Position numbers and translations under genes: made by a program | Assembly: GCA_028338895.1 (NCBI GenBank) | Contig: JAOLAV010000007.1 | Span: 1 to 46,299, forward strand | Length of the DNA stretch: 46,299 nucleotides | From: Fidelibacterota bacterium | Lineage (GTDB): Bacteria; Fidelibacterota; Marinisomatia; Marinisomatales; UBA1611 | Reading direction: 5' to 3' | In this document: one piece after another, positions 36,125 through 44,999 of the stretch | Layout of the letters: every line of letters starts with the position of its first letter | Numbering within the stretch: position 1 is the first letter of the stretch | Notes under the pieces: model-generated | Database searches by the model: none | Told to the model about the DNA's origin: nothing | Seen by the model: the letters and a program-made list of their open reading frames with translations, nothing else

Positions 36125-38197
36125 TTGAACTTTAGTGATCCTATTTCGATATTAAAAGGAGTTGGTGAGCAGCGCGAAAAAGTATTGAACCAAAATGGAA
36201 TAATTTCAATAGAAGACTTGCTCTATTATTTTCCTCGACGTTATCTAGATCGAACATCAATTACTCCCATAAAAGAATTTCAAAAAGGACAACTAGTAAC
36301 TTCAGTTGCAAAGGTTGAAACATTTGGTGAAAGAAGAATACGAAAAGGAAAAATGTTTCAGGTCATTGTCTCTGATGGCTCAGGATTATTAACTCTTTCA
36401 TGGTTTAATTCAATAAGTTATATAAAGAAAAAGTTTGCCATCGGCATAAAACTCGCAATACATGGTAAAGTCGATTGGTATAATGGGTTTTCAATGACTC
36501 ATCCTGAAATTGATTTTCTAGAGGAAGAAGATAATCCTTTGAAAACGGGTGAAATCATTCCGCTTTACCCCTTAACGAACGAATTAAGAGCAAGTGGAAT
36601 TGAACAACGTTTTTTACGAAGAATCGTAAAAGAGGTTCTAAGCCATTTTGAAAAATACCAAGATTACTTTTCTGAATCTTTTTTAAAAGAATATAAATTT
36701 ATTTCACTTGATAAAGCTTTACAGCAAATCCATTTTTCTCAAGATGGAGAAAAATTAAAGGATGCAATTAGAAGGCTTAAGTTTGATGAACATTTTTTTT
36801 TACAATTATTATTAGTTTATAAAAAAAATAAATTTCAATTCAATAAAGCAAAACCATTAACCGATATTGGACCTTATTTTAAAACAATATCAAGTAGGCT
36901 TCAATTTGAGTTAACAGATTCTCAAAAAAGAGTAGTTAAAGAAATTCATTCTGATTTAAAAAAGAGATCTCAAATGAATCGGTTAGTACAGGGTGATGTT
37001 GGGTGCGGTAAAACAATAGTAGCTATTTTAGCTGCATCCATTGCTGTTGGAAACAATTCACAGGTCGCAATTATGGCCCCGACTGAAATATTAGCAAGGC
37101 AGCATTACCATTCATTTAAAAAACATTTTGAGCAAATAAATATTCCATGTGGCTTGTTGATTGGGAATATGAAAAAAACCGAACGTATTCCCATATTAAA
37201 AGGATTAATAAATGGTAAAATACCTGTAATAATTGGGACTCATGCGCTAATTCAAGATGATGTTGACTTTAAAAGTTTAGGGTTTGTAATTATTGATGAA
37301 CAGCACCGCTTTGGAGTTAACCAAAGAGCTCTTTTAGTAAAAAAAGGAATCAATCCTCACTTTTTAGCAATGACGGCAACTCCTATTCCAAGAACACTTT
37401 CGATTACGTATCATGGAGATATGGGAATATCTATTATAGATGAAATGCCCTTGAACCGTATCCCTATAAAAACAAAAGTTGTTCAGCCAAAGAGAATGAA
37501 AAAAGTTTATGATTTTATTAAAAAAGAATGTTCTGCTGGCAGGCAGTGTATGATTGTATTCCCGCTTGTAGAGGAGTCTGAAAAACTAGATTTAGTAGCA
37601 GCAATAGAAGCTCATGTAGTATTGTCTAAAAGTGTGTTTTCCAATCTAGAAGTGGGGCTTGTACATGGAAGAATGAAATCAGAAGAAAAAGATTTTGTCA
37701 TTGATAGATTTGCAAAGAATAAAATAAATATTCTCGTTTCAACTACCGTAATAGAGGTCGGAATTGATATACCCAATGCAACCGTAATGTTAATAGAAAA
37801 TGCCGAAAGGTTCGGTTTAACCCAATTGCATCAACTAAGAGGGCGTGTCGGTAGGGGGACCTATCAAAGCTATTGTATTTTAGTAAGGCGAAATATAACA
37901 GATACATCGGGTAAACGTCTTAAAATTTTAGAAGAAACCAATAATGGTTTTAAAGTTGCAGATGAAGACCTTCGTTTAAGGGGGCCGGGAGAGTTTTTTG
38001 GTATAAGACAATCAGGCTTTTTTCAATTTAAAATTGCAAATTTAATTACTGATGGAGATATTATCCAAACGGCGAGAGGCATAGCAATAAGCTTAATTGA
38101 AAGAGATCCTTTTTTAGAACAAGAAAAAAATAATTTAATAAAAAAAGTGTTTTTTAAAACATATTCTTCCAAATTAGAAGATCTAAGAATTTCCTAG
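36125..38197 (+). CDS. recG: ATP-dependent DNA helicase RecG
   Basis: RecG remodels stalled forks and Holliday junctions. The 690-residue protein starts at TTG (36125), the only start giving the full N-terminus (MNFSDPISILKGVGEQR); AAAGG 8 bases upstream may help. The N-terminal wedge/OB domain has LLYYFPRRYLDR and TLSWFN. The helicase core has LTDSQKRVVKEI, Walker A GDVGCGKT (about 290-297), MAPTEILARQH, Walker B DEQHRFGV, TATPIPRTL, and VGIDIPNATVMLIENAERFGLTQLHQLRGRVGRG. DLRLRGPGEFFG is the RecG TRG region. It follows the DUF4139 gene by 20 bases. The 160-base gap after it shows nothing I can name. Confidence 0.96.
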   Translation: MNFSDPISILKGVGEQREKVLNQNGIISIEDLLYYFPRRYLDRTSITPIKEFQKGQLVTSVAKVETFGERRIRKGKMFQVIVSDGSGLLTLSWFNSISYIKKKFAIGIKLAIHGKVDWYNGFSMTHPEIDFLEEEDNPLKTGEIIPLYPLTNELRASGIEQRFLRRIVKEVLSHFEKYQDYFSESFLKEYKFISLDKALQQIHFSQDGEKLKDAIRRLKFDEHFFLQLLLVYKKNKFQFNKAKPLTDIGPYFKTISSRLQFELTDSQKRVVKEIHSDLKKRSQMNRLVQGDVGCGKTIVAILAASIAVGNNSQVAIMAPTEILARQHYHSFKKHFEQINIPCGLLIGNMKKTERIPILKGLINGKIPVIIGTHALIQDDVDFKSLGFVIIDEQHRFGVNQRALLVKKGINPHFLAMTATPIPRTLSITYHGDMGISIIDEMPLNRIPIKTKVVQPKRMKKVYDFIKKECSAGRQCMIVFPLVEESEKLDLVAAIEAHVVLSKSVFSNLEVGLVHGRMKSEEKDFVIDRFAKNKINILVSTTVIEVGIDIPNATVMLIENAERFGLTQLHQLRGRVGRGTYQSYCILVRRNITDTSGKRLKILEETNNGFKVADEDLRLRGPGEFFGIRQSGFFQFKIANLITDGDIIQTARGIAISLIERDPFLEQEKNNLIKKVFFKTYSSKLEDLRIS

Positions 38198-38357
38198 TTT
38201 TTATCTATTGGATTTTCTAGATCGTAAATGGATCAAATAAAGTTAGAGTCCTAATGTTTATGAAAGATAGATTTTTTAAAGAAACATTTTCAATCAATTA
38301 TTCATGATTTAAATTAGATGGCTTTGAATCAATTAAAAAAACAGTGTTTTAAACTTT

Positions 38358-38660
38358 ATGAGTAGTTTAATAGAAGATCAAGAAAAAATGTTTGCTTACC
38401 TAGTTGGTACATTTCAAACGAGTGCATTGATTTCATTAGGAGTTATGAAGAACCCGATGAGTAATCAAATTAACCAAAATCTAGATCAAGCATTATATTA
38501 TATAGGCTTAATCGAGATGTTGGAAGTGAAAACGGCGAGTAATTTAACTGAATATGAAAAACAGATATTAATAAATACATTGAGTGATCTCAAAATAAAA
38601 TTGATCGAACAAAAAAGTATCATAAAAAGTTCTGAAAAAAAGACTCAAAAGGAATCATAA
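38358..38660 (+). CDS. DUF1844 family small protein
   Basis: A 100-residue helical protein. SALISLGVMKNP ... NLDQALYYIGLIEMLEVKTASNLTEYEKQILINTLSDLKIK closely follows the DUF1844 pattern (ALihLGeipnP, LD.A...ID.L.mL.eKTkGNLt..E...L...L..LR). The function of the family is unknown. The stop overlaps the ATG of the DUF2723 glycosyltransferase gene (TAATG), so the two are coupled. Confidence 0.85.
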   Translation: MSSLIEDQEKMFAYLVGTFQTSALISLGVMKNPMSNQINQNLDQALYYIGLIEMLEVKTASNLTEYEKQILINTLSDLKIKLIEQKSIIKSSEKKTQKES

Positions 38661-41611
38661 TGTATTCTAACTACAGTCGTTTAAATCAAATCCTTGCATT
38701 CATTGTTTTCCTTTTATCTTTTCTAGTTTATTACGATACAATGGCTCCTACCGTTTCATACTGGGATTGTGGCGAGTTCATTGCCGTTGCACATACTCTA
38801 GGTGTCCCTCACCCTCCAGGAGCACCATTTTTTTTGTTACTGGGTAGAATAGCCTCAATCTTACCGTTCAGTGAAGATATTGCATTTAGAGTGAACCTGC
38901 TCTCTCCTCTTTCTAGCGCGTTAGCTGTCATGTTTTTGTATCTGATCGTGGTGCAAGTTGTGACTCATTGGAGAGGACGGTTAGAATCTTCTCTCGATGC
39001 TTTGATCGCTTTTGGCGGTGGTGTAATAGGCTCTCTAGTTTTTGCTTTTACCGACAGTCATTGGTTTAATGCTGTTGAAGCTGAAGTTTATGCATTCAGT
39101 ACATTTTTTACCGCAATAGTAGTTTGGTTAATTTTGCATTGGAGCGAAAAAGCGGATGAAAAAGGGAACGAAAGATATATTCTTATTATAGCGTATATGA
39201 TTGGCCTCGCAACAGGACTTCATTTATTAAATTTACTAACTCTACCATTTGTTGCTCTAGTTATATACTTCAGAAAATATAAATTTGAATGGATTTCTTT
39301 TGGAATCACAATGATTATTACAGCAGTCACTTTTTATATAATTCATGATGTCATTATAAAAGGTATGCCTAAGATAGCAGATTCAATTGGCGTCTTAGGA
39401 ACGGGATTACTTATCATAAGTATTTTTGGCTTAATGGTCTGGTCCATATTAAATCAGAAAAAATTAGCTTCTGTAATTCTTACATCTACGGTCCTAGTTA
39501 TAATTGGTTATTCAACCTATGCCCTAATTTTTATACGTTCCAATCAAAACCCGGGGATTGATGAAAATGATCCTGAGACAGTAGAGGCTTTTATTTCCTA
39601 TTTAGAAAGAGAGCAATATGGAAGCGTTGGTTTACTGCCAAGGCGTTTTAACGGTATTGAGCCTATACATGAAGTTGTTGGATACCCTGAAGGTCCAAAA
39701 AGAGAGTTCTCAAGTGCTCAAAATAAACAATATCGAGGCTATAAAGTAAGCGAGCAATGGGATTATTTTTGGAACTATCAGGTCCGAAAAATGTATAATC
39801 GATATTTTTTGTGGCAATTTGCTGGCCGCGGTCCAGCTTCAGATCCTAGCGTTATTAATATGGGGGCAAACTCAAGAGAAGATGGAATTGACCTAACACA
39901 ATTTGGTCTTCCCTTGGCATTTATTCTAGGTTTAATTGGCATGTTTTACCATGCTTACCGTGATGAAAAAATGGCTTTTTCCGTAATGTCTTTATTTGTG
40001 ATGACTGGCTATGCCATAATTTTATATTTAAATCAAGATGACCCACAACCAAGAGAGCGAGATTACTCATATGTAGGCAGTTTCTTTGCTTTCTCTATTT
40101 GGATAGGTGTTGGAACATCAGCTATCAGTGAGATGATAACTAAATATCTTAAAAATAATGAATTAAGCAAAAGACTAATTACAGGCTTTCTTATTTTGCA
40201 AATAATTTTCATACCAATGGCAATGGCAAAAGCAAATTATCACTCTCACGATCGTTCGGGGAACTTTGTTGCATGGGACTATAGTTATAATCTGCTTCAA
40301 TCTTGTGGGCCAAACGGTGTTTTATTTACAAATGGGGATAATGATACTTTTCCCCTATGGTATCTACAAGAAGTCGAAAAAGTTAGAACTGATGTCGCCG
40401 TTGTGAATTTGAGTCTACTCAATACTCCTTGGTATATTAAGCAATGGAGGGACAAGCGAACAAAAGAGCATCGTTTCATTAGTAAATCTCTTACAGATCG
40501 AAAAGTTGATCAACTTACATCCAGTTTACAACGGTGGGAGAAGAAGAAAGTAACCATCCCAGTTAAAAATGATTCCCTGAATAAAGATGGCTTTATAGAA
40601 TGGGAAATGAAACCAACCTATGGTGGGCAAGCATTAAGAGTTCAGGATATGATGATCATGCGTATTATTAATGATGCTGCTTGGAATATCCCTATTTATT
40701 TTGCCGTAACAGTATCTCAGCAAAATAGAATAGGCTTAGATCAATACTTAGATATGCAAGGTTTAACTTTTCAATTAAAAAGTCATAAAACAAAACCTGT
40801 TGATGCTGATAAAATGTATGAAAACTTAATGACGAATGTAGGTTCTAATGATTGGTCTACAAATTTTGATCATGAAAAATTTTATGATCTAAAAGATGGT
40901 GAAGATTATTTAAGTTGGTCAAGAGATTACCAAGCGGGCTATATTTTTAGAAATTTAGGTAATGATAAAATTTTCTTTAATCAGCAAACTCAAAGATTAT
41001 TACAGAATTATCGTAGTGCGTATATGCAGCTAGCGGTTACATACTATATGGATTTTCAGAGAAAACAGCGAAAAAAGAATAAATCGGAAGAAGATCTGGT
41101 TCAATTAAAAACTAAAATTATCAAAACTCTGAATCGTATGAGTGAAAATATTCCCGAGAAAACAATTCCTATACAATCTGAAGATTTACATTATCAAGTT
41201 GCCCGTATTTATGGAGACTTGGGTGAAAAAGAATCAATGCGGAGTATCCTAGAACAGTTAGTCGATCGAGGTAATGGCCGACCTCTAAATAGAGTTGAAT
41301 ATGCGAATACCTTTTATAAAGAATTAAATGATATTGATAAAGCCATATCTATTTTGGATAGAATGAGGGAAGATTATTTGCAAATTGAAGGAATGGTTAC
41401 GACAAGGGGTTTTAATAAAAAATCTATTAAAGAGTCTAAGTGGGTAAGGTGGAAAGAGGCATATCCAGAAATAGTTTCTTCGCTTGTTTACATCTATAGG
41501 GAAAATAATAGATCTCAAGATGCTGAAGTTGTATTGTCGGACTGGGTATTAAGAAATCCTTCAGATAAGAATGCACAGAAGATTTTAGAAGAAGTTCGCT
41601 CTGGCGGATAA
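38660..41611 (+). CDS. DUF2723 multi-spanning glycosyltransferase (GT117-type)
   Basis: A 983-residue membrane protein. The N-terminal catalytic region is typical of DUF2723: ILAFIVFLLSFLVYYDTMAPTVSYWDCGEFIAVAHTLGVPHPPGAPFFLLLGR. The acidic motif WDCGEF in the first loop corresponds to the catalytic Asp/Glu of GT-C enzymes. About 10-12 membrane helices run to residue ~525, followed by a soluble region to 983 containing NGDNDTFPLWYLQEVE and helical repeat-like segments. The human relative TMEM260 is a protein O-mannosyltransferase (CAZy GT117), so protein O-glycosylation in the periplasm is a reasonable inference. The next gene is a GT2 enzyme that could build the lipid-linked donor. Confidence 0.87.
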   Translation: MYSNYSRLNQILAFIVFLLSFLVYYDTMAPTVSYWDCGEFIAVAHTLGVPHPPGAPFFLLLGRIASILPFSEDIAFRVNLLSPLSSALAVMFLYLIVVQVVTHWRGRLESSLDALIAFGGGVIGSLVFAFTDSHWFNAVEAEVYAFSTFFTAIVVWLILHWSEKADEKGNERYILIIAYMIGLATGLHLLNLLTLPFVALVIYFRKYKFEWISFGITMIITAVTFYIIHDVIIKGMPKIADSIGVLGTGLLIISIFGLMVWSILNQKKLASVILTSTVLVIIGYSTYALIFIRSNQNPGIDENDPETVEAFISYLEREQYGSVGLLPRRFNGIEPIHEVVGYPEGPKREFSSAQNKQYRGYKVSEQWDYFWNYQVRKMYNRYFLWQFAGRGPASDPSVINMGANSREDGIDLTQFGLPLAFILGLIGMFYHAYRDEKMAFSVMSLFVMTGYAIILYLNQDDPQPRERDYSYVGSFFAFSIWIGVGTSAISEMITKYLKNNELSKRLITGFLILQIIFIPMAMAKANYHSHDRSGNFVAWDYSYNLLQSCGPNGVLFTNGDNDTFPLWYLQEVEKVRTDVAVVNLSLLNTPWYIKQWRDKRTKEHRFISKSLTDRKVDQLTSSLQRWEKKKVTIPVKNDSLNKDGFIEWEMKPTYGGQALRVQDMMIMRIINDAAWNIPIYFAVTVSQQNRIGLDQYLDMQGLTFQLKSHKTKPVDADKMYENLMTNVGSNDWSTNFDHEKFYDLKDGEDYLSWSRDYQAGYIFRNLGNDKIFFNQQTQRLLQNYRSAYMQLAVTYYMDFQRKQRKKNKSEEDLVQLKTKIIKTLNRMSENIPEKTIPIQSEDLHYQVARIYGDLGEKESMRSILEQLVDRGNGRPLNRVEYANTFYKELNDIDKAISILDRMREDYLQIEGMVTTRGFNKKSIKESKWVRWKEAYPEIVSSLVYIYRENNRSQDAEVVLSDWVLRNPSDKNAQKILEEVRSGG

Positions 41612-42644
41612 AAAGCCAAAAGTCTCTGTAATAATACCTCATTGGAATGGTATTGATGTTTTATCTGAATGTTTAAATTCTTTAAAAAAAACAAATTATA
41701 ATTCATTTGAAATCATTGTTTCCGACAATGCCTCAACTGACGATAGTCAAATTTGGATAAAAAAAAATCATCCAGATATTTATTTAATTGAAAACTCTAA
41801 GAATTTTGGGTATGCTGGTGGTTGTAATATTGGAGCAAAAGCTGCATCAGGTGAGTATTTAATATTTTTAAATAATGATACTGTTCAAAATCCAGATTGG
41901 ATAAAATTTTTAGTTGATCGACTGGATAATAATAAAAAAATCGCTGCTGCTCAGCCAAAGATTCTAAATTATTATAAAAAAGATGTCTTTGACTATGCCG
42001 GTGGATCTGGTGGCTATATGGATATTTTTTGCTACCCTTTCGCTAGAGGCCGTTTATTTCTAGAACAAGAAATAGATAAGAATCAGTATAGTAATGCTCA
42101 GCAATGTTTTTGGGCATCGGGAACGGCACTAATCGTTCGTAAAAAAATATTTTTAGAGTCAGGGGCATTTGAAGAAATATTTTTTTCACATATGGAAGAG
42201 ATAGATCTGTGCTGGCGACTTCAAGCCATGGGACATGAAATTTGGGTTGAACCACGGTCATTAGTCTATCATAAAAATGCAGTTTCATTGCCAATGAACT
42301 CTCATAAAAAATATTATCTAAATCATCGTAATTCTCTTATCATGATTTTTAGTAATTATTCTATATTAATCACATTATACCTAGGGAGTCTGCGCTTAAT
42401 ACTTGAATTAATCGCCTGTATGTATACTCTTTTAAAATTTGATTTTAATCATTTTACTGGTATTGTAAAATCAATTATTTGGATTCTATTACATCCTCTT
42501 CAAATAATAAAAAAACGTTCAAGGTTTAAAAAAATAAAAAGAGTAAGTGATAAACAAATAATGCGAATGCTAACAAAAGACTCTATTGTTCTTCAGCATT
42601 ACTTTTTCAGAAAAAAGACTTACTTGGAGATAGTCTCTAAATAA
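41601..42644 (+). CDS. Family 2 glycosyltransferase with non-canonical (CTG) start
   Basis: A GT-A fold inverting glycosyltransferase of about 347 residues. Homology begins at KPKVSVIIPHWNGIDVLSECL, then EIIVSDNASTDDS, NFGYAGGCNIGAKAASGEYLIFLNNDT (the NND motif is the metal-binding DxD equivalent), AAAQPKIL, GTALIVRK, and FFSHMEEIDLCWRLQAMGHEI. C-terminal hydrophobic helices follow. No ATG, GTG or TTG occurs before this homology in frame: an in-frame TAG lies at 41586 and the codons after it are AAG AAG TTC GCT CTG GCG GAT. CTG at 41601 would give L/M-ADKKPKVSVII and overlaps the DUF2723 stop by 11 bases. The first ATG, 42018, would remove the catalytic half. A substituted ATG is the alternative. 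It resembles rhamnosyltransferase-type GT2. Confidence 0.8.
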   Translation: MADKKPKVSVIIPHWNGIDVLSECLNSLKKTNYNSFEIIVSDNASTDDSQIWIKKNHPDIYLIENSKNFGYAGGCNIGAKAASGEYLIFLNNDTVQNPDWIKFLVDRLDNNKKIAAAQPKILNYYKKDVFDYAGGSGGYMDIFCYPFARGRLFLEQEIDKNQYSNAQQCFWASGTALIVRKKIFLESGAFEEIFFSHMEEIDLCWRLQAMGHEIWVEPRSLVYHKNAVSLPMNSHKKYYLNHRNSLIMIFSNYSILITLYLGSLRLILELIACMYTLLKFDFNHFTGIVKSIIWILLHPLQIIKKRSRFKKIKRVSDKQIMRMLTKDSIVLQHYFFRKKTYLEIVSK

Positions 42645-43468
42645 GAGTTATAAATATCTCTTCGATCTGGATCTAGTTCTTTCATATCTTTTAAAAGTTC
42701 TTTTCTACCTAGAATTGCAAAAACTTCTGCTATCCTTTCTGACTTTACTTTTAAAAAATACTGAGTACTATTGTCACGGCCTATATCTCGATAAGATTCG
42801 TCTAATCCATCGAGCATAATATTTAGTTCCTTAATAGTACCATCAATATCACCTTCTTCGAATAAATCCATTGCGATGTAGCATGCTAACCGGGCTTTCC
42901 TTAATCCTATATTCCGACTGAGATCATCAACGTCATTAATTCGATTACTCCATCCTTTTTTATAATCAGATGCTGAGCCACGGATAGCAATATCTCTAGC
43001 AAGCTCGTATGAACCGTTTCCACCATTAAATTCATACGTATCTATTTCACCCGCTAGTATTAAATGCCCATAAAAAGCTAGGAATCCTGTTAAAGGTTCA
43101 AACAAAACAGGATCGTAATATAAATTGGTACTTGAATTGTAATAAAACTGGATACTTTTATCAAAATACCTTAGGTCTTTACCATTTGAAAACATTGCTT
43201 GGGAGTTATATATAGTCTCATTTCCCTTCACTGTAACACTTTCAAAAATAATTTGGACATAAAGGTCAATTTTAATATCTGAATAGGTATCATTCCATGT
43301 TGTGTTCTGAAAAAAATGTTTTACATCATTTGATAAATTTATTATATCTTGTTTTTCTTCACTTCGCAAAAGTCTGTCGTCGATAGTTACGTTAACTGAA
43401 GTGAATTGCCCGGATAATGTTGCAATTATCAATATATTAACAAAAAAGAATGACCATCCTTTAACCAT
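42620..43468 (-). CDS. DUF4835 family exported protein (PorD-like)
   Basis: A 282-residue secreted protein with signal peptide ATLSG-Q. FTSVNVTIDDRLLRSEEKQDIINLSNDVKHFFQNTTWNDTYSDI matches the N-terminus of DUF4835 proteins, and LTGFLAFYGHLILAGEIDTYEFNGGNGSYELARDIA ... GLRKARLACYIAMDLFEEGD matches the rest. DUF4835 is Bacteroidetes-typical, and some databases call it PorD of the type IX secretion system; I am moderately sure of that equivalence. No other type IX gene is in the window. The 3' end overlaps that of the convergent GT2 gene by 25 bases. Confidence 0.8.
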   Translation of the reverse strand: MVKGWSFFFVNILIIATLSGQFTSVNVTIDDRLLRSEEKQDIINLSNDVKHFFQNTTWNDTYSDIKIDLYVQIIFESVTVKGNETIYNSQAMFSNGKDLRYFDKSIQFYYNSSTNLYYDPVLFEPLTGFLAFYGHLILAGEIDTYEFNGGNGSYELARDIAIRGSASDYKKGWSNRINDVDDLSRNIGLRKARLACYIAMDLFEEGDIDGTIKELNIMLDGLDESYRDIGRDNSTQYFLKVKSERIAEVFAILGRKELLKDMKELDPDRRDIYNSYLETISK

Positions 43469-43539
43469 GATTAGAAATTGAGTTAAACCTTTTTTTTTTA
43501 CAAGGTGTTTGTCGCATTACTATCTTTGTAATTTTATGC

Positions 43540-44967
43540 ATGATAAATATAAAACATTTATTAAAGTTGGTTAAAAATAAATCTGTACATAAAGTTTTAA
43601 AGATTGCAGGCGAGATTTCTGAAAAAGAATCAATCCCGGCTTACGTTGTTGGTGGTTTTGTCCGCGATCTTATCATGGGGAAAAAAATAAATGATATAGA
43701 TATTATGACTATTGGAGATGGCATTGAATTTGCAAAGAAAATAGCGGAACAAATTGAGGTGAAAAAGGTTATTCCTTTTGAAAAATTTGGTACCGCTTTG
43801 ATACCGAATAAAGATATTCAAATTGAAGTTGCCACAGCTCGTAAAGAGAGCTACGAATCTACCTCACGTAAACCAACTGAAGTAATTTATACAGATCTTA
43901 AAGGTGACCTAGTCCGTAGAGATTTCACCATTAATGCTATGTCAATGGATATTCATCCAAAAAAAATAGGAAATATAACAGACCCATTTGAAGGAATGCT
44001 CGATATAGAGCATAGAGTTTTAAGGACACCTCTAGATCCTGATGAAACATTTTCAGAAGATCCATTAAGAATGATGCGTGCAGCTTATTTTTCATCTAAA
44101 CTTGGTTTTAAAATCGAAGATAAATGCTTCCAATCAATACAAAAGCAGTCGCACAGAATTGATATTGTTTCGTGGGAACGAATTAGAGATGAATTCATTA
44201 AAATCTTGAAAACAGATAAACCCTCCATAGGTTTAAATATCTTACAGAAAACAGGATTAATGAAAATTGTTTTTCCTGAAATAGATAAGATGTATGGCAT
44301 GGATCAAACAGCAGAATGGAATCATAAAGATATTTTTACGCATACACTTCAAGTTGTAGATAATGCAGCAAGTCTAAGCGATAAGATGGAGATTCGATTC
44401 GCGGCACTTGTTCATGATATTGCAAAACCAAATACACGACGTGTTGATGAAAAAAAAGGTTATACGTTTCATGGTCACGATGCAATTGGAGAAAGGATGA
44501 TATTAAAAGTTGCTAAAAGACTACGACTGTCAAATAACCTTAAATTTTACCTTGAGAGGTTGACCCTTCTTCATCTTCGACCGATCTCGCTAGTTAAAGA
44601 TATTGTTACAGATTCAGCAGTGAGGCGACTAATGGTAGCAGCAGGAGAAAATTTAGATGATCTAATGATCCTTTGTAGAGCAGATATTACAACGAAGAAT
44701 CCCAAAAAAGTGACCCAATATCTAAAAAACTTTGATAAGGTTGAAATTAAAATGTCAAATGTAATTGAGAGAGATAATATGAAAAACTTTCAATCACCGA
44801 TCAAAGGTAAAGAGATCATGTCTATTTTTTCTCTTAAAGAAGGTAAGAAAGTGGGACTTGTAAAACGTCAAATTGAAGAAGCTATTCTAGATGGATTAAT
44901 TGAGAATACATATGATGCTGCCTATGCTTTTTTATTAAAAAAGAAAGAGATGTTATCAAAATTATGA
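43540..44967 (+). CDS. cca: CCA tRNA nucleotidyltransferase / poly(A) polymerase family
   Basis: A class II nucleotidyltransferase that adds or repairs the tRNA 3' CCA. The 475-residue protein has the GGFVRD motif (38-43), catalytic DID (52-54), FGTA, RRDFTINAM, DPDETFSEDPLRMMRA (the EDxxRxxR recognition motif) and an RNA-binding region. An HD domain follows with HTLQVVDN ... AALVHDIAKP near residue 290. A poly(A) polymerase or an A-adding-only enzyme is possible, but a lone Bacteroidetes-like protein of this length is usually the full CCA enzyme. The RNase P RNA in this window has an L15 variant suggestive of tRNA genes without encoded CCA, which would make this gene essential. A TATCTTTG box at 43521-43528 resembles the Bacteroidetes -7 promoter element TAnnTTTG, though no well-spaced -33 element was found. 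Confidence 0.9.
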   Translation: MINIKHLLKLVKNKSVHKVLKIAGEISEKESIPAYVVGGFVRDLIMGKKINDIDIMTIGDGIEFAKKIAEQIEVKKVIPFEKFGTALIPNKDIQIEVATARKESYESTSRKPTEVIYTDLKGDLVRRDFTINAMSMDIHPKKIGNITDPFEGMLDIEHRVLRTPLDPDETFSEDPLRMMRAAYFSSKLGFKIEDKCFQSIQKQSHRIDIVSWERIRDEFIKILKTDKPSIGLNILQKTGLMKIVFPEIDKMYGMDQTAEWNHKDIFTHTLQVVDNAASLSDKMEIRFAALVHDIAKPNTRRVDEKKGYTFHGHDAIGERMILKVAKRLRLSNNLKFYLERLTLLHLRPISLVKDIVTDSAVRRLMVAAGENLDDLMILCRADITTKNPKKVTQYLKNFDKVEIKMSNVIERDNMKNFQSPIKGKEIMSIFSLKEGKKVGLVKRQIEEAILDGLIENTYDAAYAFLLKKKEMLSKL

Positions 44968-44999
44968 TAATCCAAATTGAGCTTAATTGATTAAAATAA

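Noticed and set aside
38198-38357. Tiny ORFs in the recG to DUF1844 gap
   Set aside because: At most 17 codons, no ribosome-binding sequence and no terminator.
42018-42644. GT2 gene starting at ATG 42018
   Set aside because: It would drop the GT-A nucleotide-binding half and the NND motif, which are clearly encoded upstream in the same frame.
43508-43528. Bacteroidetes-type promoter (TTTG / TATCTTTG) before cca
   Set aside because: The -7 like box is good, but the nearest TTTG is only 9 bases away where about 19 are expected.
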